A stretch of 64,000 bases of DNA from Bilabrum cf. latius (Eukaryota; Bigyra: Bicosoecida; Bigyra; Bicosoecida): NCBI GenBank assembly GCA_965178125.1, contig OZ237746.1, positions 1,240,001-1,304,000 of the forward strand. Reading direction: 5' to 3'. How positions within the stretch are numbered: position 1 is the first letter of the stretch; every line of letters begins with the position of its first letter. Positions 33,873 to 44,500 of the stretch are shown here, one piece after another. Under the pieces are notes generated by a model, which was not told the origin of the DNA, did not search any database, and worked only from the letters and a program-made list of their open reading frames with translations. The position numbers were made by a program, and so were the translations under genes.

Positions 33873-36416
33873 ATGGCGTCAAGGCGTGCCTCCCTTCAAG
33901 ATGACGCGAGGCTTCTTTTGGCATCAGAGTCCGAGAGAGACGCCAAGCAGCCGACGAAAGCCGCCCGAGTGCCCGACGGAAGCCGTAGGGAGACGATGCG
34001 CGCTGGAATGGCAGTGTTCGGCCAGCCAAGCATGCTATCGTGGGCTTCCTTTGCTGGTACACGAATGTGGGGCTTGTGCACCTGGTCACGCGATGGCTCG
34101 CCGAATCCAGTCCCGCTGCATGCCGAGGATGAGGAGCTGGATTACGCCGGGATCTCAAGTGCAAGTGGCGGCGGTCCGATTGCCGCGCCCGGTATCGTTA
34201 CGAGGCAGCCTAGGCCTCTGCCGATTGACTCTAGGGCGTAGTGGCCAGATATGCCGAGCCTTGCCTCGCAATTCGCTCGGATTCCCTTTGAACACGCTGC
34301 TACAGGCGGGCGGACGAGTTGCAGGCTTGGTCGAGTGCCCCCTTCTGGGCTTCTTGAACTGATTGCATTCGCTGAAAGTCAACCGAGGCATTTTACGATG
34401 CCATTACACATTTTGACGTCCAAGCGATCGGCAGAGGATCTAGCCGTGGAGGACGGGGCGGCACACGAGGCTCGGGCGTCTGCCGCCTCGGCAGGAGGGG
34501 ACGAGGAAATGGGCGGTCGCCTGATCCTCCGGAGCGATTCGCCCGTGAAGGACAGGACCGGCGGACCTTTGGCCATGCGACCGGGCCTGGACGCGGGCCA
34601 CAGCAGCATCCTCTCCCTAGCGCCCCCCTCGGAGCAGGAGGGCGGATTCGACCCCTCTTTGCTGGACGGGGGGCCCAGCGCGGCCTCGGTGCCCTCCCAT
34701 ACGACCGAGAGAACAATGGGCGAAGGGAGTGTAACCCTGCCCGGAGGCAGCACCACGGCCGCCGTGCTCCCCACAGCAGCGGCCCAAGCCCGCGTGCTGC
34801 TCGGGCTAGGAGACAGGCCCCCCGCCAGGGCCTCCACGGGGAGACCGCCCTCCAGGCCTGCCCTGGCTGGATCGCTGGAGCGGTGGAGCAGGCGCAGGGA
34901 GCCCTTGGGAGAGGCCATGCGCGGCGCCGGGGCCATTGATAGGCGAATCAAGGATGACGGGGCGTCCTCGATGGCAGAGGGGAAGGCGGGCGAGCTGGAG
35001 GCAGGCGCAGAGATACAAGCGGCGGAGGGGAGCCCCCGCAGCATGCACGACACACCGGAGCACGGCCTCACCCTCCCCCCGGGTATGTCCTCTGTGATGG
35101 TTCGGGGACACGTCTCGGCTGACGCGTGGCAGCCCACTGGGACGGTGCACGTGTTCGGGTCACCTGGCCCGGGGAGGGTGCGGCTATCACTGCTGCTGTC
35201 TCAGCACCCACCCGCCGCCCTGCTTGTTCCCTCGGATGGGCCGGGTGCTCCTGGCATGCGGGCGGGATCGACCCTGTCCGGGACTGCTGCGGGGGTGGTG
35301 CTTGGTGCGGCCGGCAGGGGTCCTCTGGGGTGGCGGCCGCAGGGGGAGTGCTACGGGTGGGTGGGTCGCAGAGTATGGGTGCGCAGGCGACTTTCCACTG
35401 GCTTGCTGGAGCTGTGGCCGTACAGCACCTACGCGGCTGCCTCCATCTCGCAGGCCGGGGCACTCACAGGGGGTGGCGGCATCACTGCGGGAGAGGGCTG
35501 GAACGCGGACCCCTCCCAGTCCCAGTCCCAGTCCCAGCCGCATCCCCCCGCAGGAAGGGTCCTGCCTGCGGATGACCCCTCCTGGTCCAGCGAGGACAGC
35601 GGGTGCGCGCTTGCTGGGAGCGCGCTTGGGCTTGCGGGGCCCGTGCCGGGGACTGTAGCGGTGGACGTGTGGTTCGCGCGAGACGGGAGCGGGCGGTGCC
35701 TCATCACCACGCACCAAGAGGGCGCGGCGGGGGCCTACGAGGCCGCGGGGCTGGCGGGCCGTCGATTGGCCGCTGGTGGGGAGGGGCCTCGGGGGGCTGG
35801 GCTGGCGGGGGGCACGGCGGGGGACTGGGCCGGGAGGGTTCCATCGCTGGCGGGGGCGGGGGCCTTGCCCCACGAGTGGGTGCCGGGATTCCGGTTTTAC
35901 GCCTTCGCGGCTCGCGTGGCCGGGACGAGTCCGCTGGCTCTGTTCAGCCGGAAGGTGTCTCGGAGCGCTCTGGCAGATGCAGAGACCGAGGCTGCCATGG
36001 CGGAGGAGTAGGATGGGACTGTGTGGGGAGGGGAGGAGGAGGAGGAGGAGGAGGATGGCGTGGAGGAAGAAGAAGGCGGTGGGACCGAGAGGGATGCGGG
36101 GCATGGGGGTAGGGACGGGGGCTTTTCGGCTCGAGTGCGGAGTGTCAGGGCCGAGCTGAGGCGGCGGTGGAGGAGGGCCCAGCGGGCACCCAGAGGGAAG
36201 GCTTCCATCTCGAGGGCGGGGGCCAGGGCGGCCGTGGCTGTGGCCGGGAGGGCCGCAGGGGGGGACCCTGCGGCGGCAGCTGCGGAGCTCGCCGAGGCGG
36301 GTCACCTTGCTGCCGAAGGGACGGACGAGGCGGTCCACTGCGAGCTGAGGGACCCCAAGGACGGGCCGCCGGTTGGCAAGTGGAGGCACATCACTACCCT
36401 ATTCATGTTTCCGTGA
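33873..36416 (+). CDS. Unknown 847-residue protein
   Basis: One frame from the ATG at 33873 to TGA at 36414-36416 passes TAG at 34239 and 36009. I recognise no family. The N-terminus is basic (MASRRASLQDDARLLLASES); the middle is Gly/Ala/Ser/Pro-rich; a possible beta-domain lies at about residues 405-440 (MVRGHVSADAWQPTGTVHVF). A stretch VAVDVWFARDGSGRCLI and an acidic Glu run with a basic helical C-terminus (SARVRSVRAELRRRWRR) follow. The first 170 codons are less GC-rich than the rest and could hide an intron, so the 5' half is less certain. It converges on RPB8 with 46 bp between stops. Confidence 0.55.
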
Positions 36417-36462
36417 AGAGCTTCCGCATGCTGCATATGTTATATATAGTCTAGTATCATAC

Positions 36463-36927
36463 TCAAGATCCAGCTCGCCTGATCAGCATGTATATCCTCT
36501 GGTCAAGGCTAATGTTGACCAAATGACTCGGGTGGGACTGGATCATCATGAGCAGTCCGCCGAAACTAGCGATAATTGCGACTCTCGATGACTTAGTCTT
36601 CTAGTACCTGAAGACCTTGCCACACATCCCGTAATCGTACTGATCCAGCAGTGTTTTCTTGCCGCTCTAGTCGTATGTATCCACGTCGTCCTCCTTGCCG
36701 TCCAGTCGCAGGGTCGATGCCAATGCAATGGTCAGCCTCTATCCAACCTTAACAGGAAACAGTTCTGAGGCCACGTCAAACACGAGGTCCGCTCCGAAAG
36801 CAGTGCAGTGAGACACAACTCGATCCACTCGCTTGAACGTCTTTCCCTCCGGGTTTACCTTTTGCACCTCAAACAAGTCCTCGAACAGAATCTGAGATGA
36901 ACTACCGCTTGAAGACGATCCGGACAT
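36463..36927 (-). CDS. RPB8: RPB8, shared subunit of RNA polymerases I, II and III
   Basis: This is a single-exon gene of 154 residues, the normal size for RPB8 (ABC14.5). Landmarks are ILFEDLFEVQKVNPEGKTF, the segment ending SELFPVKVG, LTIALASTLRLDG, TLLDQYDYGMCGKVF, ASFGGLLMMIQ and the C-terminal DQRIYMLIRRA. It folds as an OB-type barrel bound to the largest polymerase subunit. Three TAG codons (36741-36739, 36669-36667, 36603-36601) would reduce it to a 62-residue fragment under the standard code; the second falls in TYD-Q-SGKKTLLDQYDY. The stop is TGA at 36465-36463. Confidence 0.95.
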
Positions 36928-37200
36928 GGCAACCTATCCGCCAGCTGCTGCCATGCTTGGGGTTTGCGCTCGTTGCCGTCTGTGGAACATCATGCGGAAC
37001 CAATTGCGCGGCGCCGAACGATGGAGCATGGACAATACATTGCTGCTAGACTCCAGCGTGATAATAGGAGTCATTCAGTGCTGGCATGATACAAGGCGTA
37101 TTTCTGGCAAGAAGGTCCCACTGAGCCAATCGCGTGGCTGCACGAGCCTAAACCCCACACCACAGCGCTAAACGAAGCAGTGCCTGCCCAATCGCTCTAC

Positions 37201-38180
37201 TCAGTGCTGAGAGTTGCCCCGAGCACGAAGACCATCCTCTGGATTGCCTCCCAGCGGAACTGCAGGAGAGCCCCCGAACCCAGGAGTGGGTCCCACCGGT
37301 GCCACGCCGGCCTCTGCCTAGGCGCCACCGTCTCCCACAAACGCCCCCTCAGCGTCTGCCCCGCCGCGCGATGGGTCCACACCCCCGGGACTGCCAAAAC
37401 CGGGAGCGTTGACCGTGCCGCCCCCAACTCCCTGTCCCGGTCCCGCATGGCTGGCAGCGACCTTGGCTGGGCCCCCGCCGGTCCCAGGGGCAGCACCCCC
37501 ACCCATGGTAGAGAGCCAGTTCCCCAAGGTGGGGGCGGACTTGTACCTGAGTTTTACCTGCTCCACCCCGGCGGGAACTTGCCTAGTGCACGCGTGCGCC
37601 ACCAGCAGCAGGAGCGGCAGCAGCCATGCCAACAGCGTCGAGTAGAGCCCGCCCAGCGGGACGAGCAACAGCACAAGCAAGAACAGGACCAGGTAGATCC
37701 GTGCCTTTTCCATGGCCCCATCACTCTGCAGGAACTTGATTCCGGTTGAAGCCACCATTTTCTTCAAGAAGTTGTGCGCAGCTGCCGGCGGCCGCAGCGC
37801 AACCAGGACAAGCACGAGGCCAAAAACAGAGACAAACAGCATGAGTGGCGAAAACATCTGCCAGAGCAACAACGTGATCAGATAGATCCACATGTAGTTT
37901 CCCGCGAAGTAAACAAAGTTAGCCGCAACATGCTTCTCAAACTTGTTCCAGGCCGTTGGCGGAGCCTAGAACTTCTTGTAATCGAATAGCTGCCCCCACG
38001 GTCGAAGCCCCTTCCAACACACGCCTTTGATTAACGCTACGATCTCCGAAACATCTGCGGCGATATGGCACTGGGTGAGAGCTCATCGAAACGGTTTGCG
38101 CAGATGTTGCTACAGTGCGTTGAACTGCCATCTGCATGCTTGGCCAGACCCGTCGTTTTCTGCTCACCCTTCTTGTCCAT
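37201..38180 (-). CDS. PRA1/JWA-family membrane protein
   Basis: Exon 38180-38168 (13 bases, MDKK plus one base) joins exon 38054-37201 across a 113-bp intron (GTGAGC...CCGCAG) to give 288 residues. The join yields KGLRPWGQLFDYKKF-Q-APP and VAANFVYFAGNYMWIYL, matching the PRA1/ARL6IP5 (JWA) family, which has paired hydrophobic hairpins. These are visible here as LITLLLWQMFSPLMLFVSVF with GLVLVLVAL, and YLVLFLLVLLLVPLGGLYS with LLAWLLPLLLLVA. The family works at ER/Golgi membranes with Rab GTPases. The C-terminal 110 residues are Gly/Pro/Ala-rich and extra. TAGs are at 37968-37966 and 37320-37318; the stop is TGA at 37203-37201. Confidence 0.83.
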
Positions 38181-38400
38181 TTTGATCAAGCTTTGCCTGC
38201 TTGATCAATGATACAGTCTAACTTGCCAGGAGACTGCACCGTCGAATATAATTGGGCCGATGGATTGAGCGACACCGCGATCGGGTGAGCCGGAGCGGTT
38301 TCGCTACTAGTAGTATGGAACGTTCCTCTGGTTGGAACAAGCTCGAACTTTCAATTGGTTTTTATGACCAGATGTAGCTCGCAAGATGACGTAATACTGC

Positions 38401-41400
38401 ATGGATAGCTTTTTAAAAGATAGTGGTCTGGTGATTCCACCCATAGGGCCTTGGAGAATCAACGAGAGGACCCAGTCTTAGCAGCAAGCCCAAGACATTG
38501 CCTCGGAGCGCCTCGAGCATGAGGCTTGCGGGAACTGTGGTGGCTCACAATGGACAAATGATGAATTTGGTGGTGTCCATTGCGCCCTGTGTGGTTCATA
38601 GCTTGTCGTATAGCGGAGGGATGAGCATGCCGACGCCAGCTAGGCAGTTGGCCAGCAGCCCACCACTGGCCGCTCTAGGCGCATGCGCGGGCGAGCAAAT
38701 ACCCGAGACACTCGTGTAACGTTGATATCAAGGCCGATTTTGCTTCGCAAGCAGCCCTCTGTCGATGACCCTGGCTTCACTGCATCACTGAGCAAGCGAG
38801 AAGCGAGAGCGCTCGGCTCGGCGCTCACTTGGCTGCTCAGCAGGATGTGTCGCGCGGCTGACGCCCTCATGATGGCCACGGCTAGCCAACTGGATAGACG
38901 GGCTGCAGTCGGCAGCGCATCAGCCCCGACGTGCCCGTCCGGCTCCCCCGAGTGCTCGCTGTGCCGTGCCCGCCGACACCTCGCCCGCAGGATGGCACCG
39001 CTCGAGCCGGGCGCCCTTGAGGCCCGGAGCAAGGCCATCTGGGCGGGGGTGCTGCGGTTGTATGCGACTGGAAGCGACAGCTAGGCCGGTAGCGGTGCTG
39101 CGGACGGGCCATCGGGTGGGGTAGGGAGTGGTGCAGGCCGGAAGCGAGGCCGGCATGAGATGGGGGCCGATTCTACCACTGCCACTGCGACCGCTGGTGA
39201 GCACCGTGATGAGGACGAGGGCGGTGGTAGCACTGGTGATCGTGAAAGTGATCGTGATAGTGGTGGTGATGATGATGACCGCGGTGGCGGCGCAGGTGCA
39301 GAAAGCGGCAATCTCGTGTCCGAGGCGCGAGCCAACGAGTGGGCGCTGGGTGTACTCGGGCAAGGTGCCGGACATGGACATGGACATGGTGGTGAGCGTG
39401 GAGGCGCTTTGGGTCCGATGGATGTCCGGGTGGCGGCGCTGCCCCCCTTCACGGCCAGAGGACTGCTGCCGGTGCTGCTGCTGGCCCTGCAGTCGCTGCA
39501 GCTGCCCGTCGGGGCATTCGACGTGTGCTCGTGGGCGGGGGCTGGGCTGCTACCGTTCTTGCGCGCCTGGCTCGCAGTGCCTGGGGATCTGGTGGGGCCA
39601 CTGTGGAGGGTGCAGGGTGCTCTGCTGCCCAGACAGGTCCCTGGACCCGAGTGGGTGGAGCGGGCTGCAGGGTGGCTCGCTGGCTCGCTCGGGATGCGCC
39701 TGGGACTGCCTCATGCTCTGCCCCTGCGGACCGCTGGCCTCAGGCTCATCGCGAGAGCGGATGGTATGGGGCTGCTGAGGCACGGGGACAACCAGCTGGG
39801 CGAGTTTGGCCTGCTGGCTAGTGTGATGAGTGACCCGGTGGGCGGCATGCAGCGTGCCTATGGCTCGAAAGGGGGCTACTCCTTGCTTGCCGCTGCGGTG
39901 CAGCAGGTGCAACAGGTGCAGCAGGCTCGAGGGCATGGCGCGGGCCAGGACAGGAATGATATGAGCGCAGGCTCGTAGTAGACGACAGCTGCAGCTGTTT
40001 CTGATGCGAGTCACACGGACACCGACACGGACACCGACACCGACATGGACACCGACACCGAGCCAGCCCAAGCACACCGGGCCGGCTCCAGCTCTGGCCC
40101 CGCCCTGTAGAGACTAGAGGAGCAGGCGGGGGCCTCCTCGCGAGGGCACAGACACGCACGGCTGGTGCGGGCAATCCAGGGGCTCGCCAGCGACCGACCT
40201 GTCCCCAGGCCCCTGGATCGCTGGGCGCACGCCGGGCCTCTCGCGGGGGAGGACGGGCGGTACACCGGGCTGCGCTCCCCGGGGTGCGCGGTGGCGAGGC
40301 AGATGTGGCTGCTGGCCACCAGACAGCGCTCTAGCCTGAGGCTGCAGCGCGTTGTGGACGCGGTGTGCCGCTGGTAGAGCCGGGCACATGCCAGCGGCGT
40401 GCTGGTGGCGGCTGGAATGCTCGTGGGCAGGCTAGCTGTCCGTGACTGGGGATGGGAGCAGCCCCCGGGCATCGAGGCAACTCGAGCTCACGTGTCACCC
40501 CCACCCCCAGCTGCTAGCGAGGTGGACTCGGCCCTGCGATGCGCGGCGGCTTCTCTGGCACTGGCCGGGGCGGCTGGCTGCGACCCTGGTCAACAGGCGG
40601 GCGCGCAGGTGCTGGCACATGCCGCCGAGGTGGCACAGCGGGTGGTGGACCCTCAGGACCGGCCCCGAGGTAGCGAGGGGCTGGGCGTGCTGCGGGCCCG
40701 TCTGCGGGGCGCGAGCTCTGGCCCCGGGGAACAAGGAGAGAGTGGGCCCGCGGGGTGGGTGCCTCCTCTGGTGGACGCGCTGGCTGCCCCGGGGGCGGCG
40801 GGTCGGCTGTTCGCTGGCGTGCCGATGCGGGCGCAGCGCCGCGAGCTGCACAGGGAACAGCGAGTGGCGGCGCTGGGTCTGCCCTCGGTGGGGCCGGGGA
40901 TGGCGGCTTCCCTGCCCCCCGCGCAGCGCGAATACAGGAGGGCCCGACTGTAGGGCACGGCGGCGAAGGCGGTCAGAAGCGCTGCCGCGGGTCTGCTGGC
41001 GGCCGTGTCATTCAGAGCGACCATGCCCGGTGTTGAGCAAGAGGGTGGGGCAAGTGGCGCAGCAACAATAGACGAGAAGGCAGAGGTCAGAGATGGCCTG
41101 CTGGGCTCGTAGGACTCGTAGGGCACACCGCGCTCATTTCGTGAGGGCTGGGACAGGGAGGGGGAGGGCAGTAAGGACGCTGTCCGGGATGCAAGCAGCA
41201 GGGCGGATTGGGTGCTAGTACTGGAGATGCTCCGGGCGTGCCTGGGGCTGGACGCACCAAGTATCGCGAGGCTGTCGGAGAGCAGGCACCCTGGGCACGG
41301 GGCGGCTGCATTGGTGCGGGAGGTGGTGCGGGACCTCGCCGTGGAGGACCTCGAGGGGCTCCTGGGACATGCCGCGGGGCTTGCGGCCACTGCGTGTCTG

Positions 41401-41442
41401 TGCGATCTGCTGGAGCACGGCGAATGCACGATCCGGATGTAA
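38401..41442 (+). CDS. TAF1B: TAF1B/RRN7-like RNA polymerase I initiation factor
   Basis: The frame runs from the ATG at 38401 to TAA at 41440-41442, 1013 residues, through twelve TAG codons (38479, 38599, 38611, 38641, 39082, 39976, 39979, 40108, 40375, 40951, 41110, 41119). Residues 42-67 form the RRN7-type zinc ribbon, CGNCGGSQWTNDEFGGVHC and then ALCGS-Q; the family consensus ends CGTQ. After a basic linker, cyclin-fold-like helices appear (LLPVLLLALQSLQLPVGAFD, then SWAGAGLLPFL). The protein is the TFIIB-like factor recruiting Pol I to rDNA. Asp/Gly-rich and His-Gly insertions are lineage-specific. Without reading TAG as sense, the longest piece lacks the zinc ribbon entirely. It is divergent from the PRA1 gene. 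The ribbon is convincing; the rest is diverged. Confidence 0.75.
40018..40063 (+). repeat. GACACC hexanucleotide repeat in TAF1B
   Basis: Imperfect GACACC/GACACG units code for an Asp-Thr run between TAG codons 39979 and 40108 of the TAF1B-like gene. Confidence 0.75.
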
Positions 41443-41583
41443 CGATTGAGTTAACCGGGTTGAGTCGACTGGCGCACCCGGTATGATTGTCGTAGACCGC
41501 TTGCTGTGCACTTGAAAATCACGTTAGTTTTTGTTAGTTCACTGCAAAAGTTACATCGCTTACCAAATGGTGCGCTCTCACGA

Positions 41584-44500
41584 TCACCGCCCGCTGCCCA
41601 GCTGCGCCTCCTCTGCCTCAGCCAGCTCGGCTACGGAGGTCTGCTGCCCGATGCAGGACCGGGCCACTGAGTTGAAGAGGCTCTCGATCTCGGGGGCGCA
41701 ATGCGTGAACGGGCGGGACCAAAACCTGTACTGCGGCACCTTGATCAGCTCGATGAACGTGATCAGGAGGCCCCACGGGTGCGGCCGGTTGCAGATGAGT
41801 TTCTGCAGCAGCACCCTCGTGAGGATCTCCCGGTGCGCGTCATCCGGGGCCTCCGCGAACAGCTTCAGCACCGCCACGCTGAAGAAGTGCGTGTGGCTGT
41901 TGGGGTACCTCAGCTGGGAGGCCACTGCATCCAGCAGCAGGTACTTGCCCGAAGGCTGCAGCTGCTGCAGCACCTGCTTGAGGAGCGGGATGGCGGGGCT
42001 CCTCGAGGCCACCGTGGCATCCCCCGCGGCGGCTGTCCCGCTGGTCTGCGCCACGAGAGCCACCAGGGCCTGCAGCCGGGCGTGAGAGTAGCGGGCGGGC
42101 TCCTCCACTCCCGCTCCTGCCCCCGCCACAGCCGCTACCTCGGCGCTGCTGAGCTGCATGGCCGCTGCCACCCGGGCCGGCATGGAGGGCGGGCCCCCGC
42201 TCTGCAGGTACCCCTGGATGTCCCGCGCCAGAGACGGGTCTAAAGCGGCGGTGGCATCCGCGTTCTAGACGGGTGGGAGCTTGATCTCCGGGATGGTATC
42301 TATCTTGAGCTGCGAGGTGAGCGGCTCGGGCGCGACCATCTGCCTCGGAGTGGCGGAGAGCACGAGGTTGCGCAGCTGCAGGCAGACCGGGGGCAGCACC
42401 TCGCACAGCTCGTGGTGGTTGTCTGCCAAAAAGTCCTGCGCGTCGTGCAGCACCACCACAACCAGTCGTAGCACGCCTCGGTAAAAGAGACGCAGGGTGG
42501 GCGGCATGCCCCCCGGGCACGCCCGCAGCGTGTCGCCTAGGAAGGAGAAGGTCGTGCGCAGCAGCCGCAGCAGCATGGGCCACCCGCGGGCCCCGGGCGA
42601 GTGCAACACTGCTGGCAGCAGGGACCGGTGGCACAGCAGGGTGATCCACGACAGGGCAAAGGCGGGTACGCGCTGGGGCCGCAGGCACAGCAGCGCATTC
42701 CCCACTGCCGTCGATGCCAGCATAGTCAGCTGCGTGCGGGCGCTGGCCAGCACCGCCTCGCTCTGGTACGCGGGCGGCCGGGGCCCTGCGGCGGACTTGG
42801 AGCCCGCAGCAGCCGCGGCCGCCGCAACCTCGGCCCCTCCCCCGCTCAGCGCGTCCAAGGTGGCGTGGTCCACGGACTGGGGCGCCTCCTCGGGCGGTAG
42901 GCACACCCGGATGAGGGCGGAGAGCACCCGGGTGTAAGGGCGGGGATCAAAGGGCAATCGAGCCATGGGCAGCCGCCAGACCCTGCGCGCTGCCCGCCGG
43001 CTAGAGCTGCCAGTGCCGCCCACCGCCGAGGCAGTCGAGGACGCGCTCACCATGGAGGACGCATCGTCGTCGTCGTGGCCCGCCTGCGAGGCGCGGCCGG
43101 AGCCAGAGCCCGAGGCAGGCCCCCGGCCCGCCCCGCTCCCGCCCTCATCCTCTGGCTCGAGGTCCTCCACCCACCAGTCCGCGTCAGGAGACGACAGCCC
43201 GAAGCCGCCCTGCCCCGCCGCGGCTCCCAGCGCGGCCCCCAGCATGTCCGCGCCCTCCTCCGTCTCCACGAGCGCGTCCGCGTCCTCCTTCGAGGAGGAG
43301 GAAGAGGCGGCCGAGGCCCGGGCCTCCACGGCCTGAGCGCGGCGGGCCGCCCCGGCCGAGGCCGCGGCTCGCTGCGTGCCTAGTAGCCCGGACTCGCCGT
43401 CCCGCTGAGCCGCTCCCTCGGCGCGCATGCTCCTCTGCCGTGCCGCCCACGCGTCCGCATGCGCCACGAGCACGCTAGCAGCGGCTGCCAGGCACCGCGA
43501 GAGCATAGCCGCCTTGTTAGTCACACCGTCCGCCCCACGAACCAGCAGGGACAGCAGCGTGGACACGGCGTCCGCCCCGGAGCCCATCCCTGCAAAGAGA
43601 AGCTGCGATGGGGCCTGGGCGGCGGCTGGGGACGGGTCCGGCACGATGCGCGACCCGTCCGACCCGATGCCAGACCCTGCCCGGGCGGCAGCTTCCGCCG
43701 CTGCATCGGCGCGCACCGCCACCTCCACGGCGGCAGACACGAACTGCACGGCCGCCGCCTCTGTCTCGAATGCACCCGATGAGTTGAGGCGCGCCAGCAC
43801 GCCCACGAGGTTGGCGCCGCCCTTGCCCGGGGCCGCCTCCGCCATGCGGTGCGCCAGGTCCACGTCCCGCAGCAGGGACAGCACGGCCCGGCGGGTGGCG
43901 CGGGTGGCGCGGGAGGGCCTCTGCATGGCCCACTACCACCTGGCCAGCACCCCCATGTCGTCCCGCGGCACGTGCAGGTGCTCGACCGCATCGCCCTCGT
44001 CACCCTCCTCCGGATCACCCGATTCGTATCGGCTTCGCGCGCCGCTCCCGTCCGCGCCCGCCCCGCTGCTGGCCATCACCTCGGCGTCCGGCCGAGCAGC
44101 GGCCGCCAGCACCAATCCGGCCTCCGGGTCGGGCAGCGTGTCTGCCCTGCGTGCCATGCGCAACACCCAGGCAGGCACGCGAGCCAGAGGGCCTGCCGCC
44201 GTGTCTGCGCCCGTGGCATCACTGGCCGAGGCAGCCCGGGCAGCGAACACGAGGCACGCCAAGCGCCGCCCCCACGCGGGTCCCTTGGGCTCCGTCTCGT
44301 TGGAGGGCACAGGCTGAGCCATCGCGGCCCGTGCCGCCATCTCCAGCTAGGCCACAGTGCGGGTGAGCTGCTGCGGGGACACGTGCCCGCGCAGGAGCAG
44401 CCGGGTGGAGGCCGGACAGTCGAGCACTGCGCGTCCCATCGAGGCAGCCGCATGCGCCCGGCCCACGTCCGACTCCCCGTCGCTGTCCGAGCCGCTCTTG

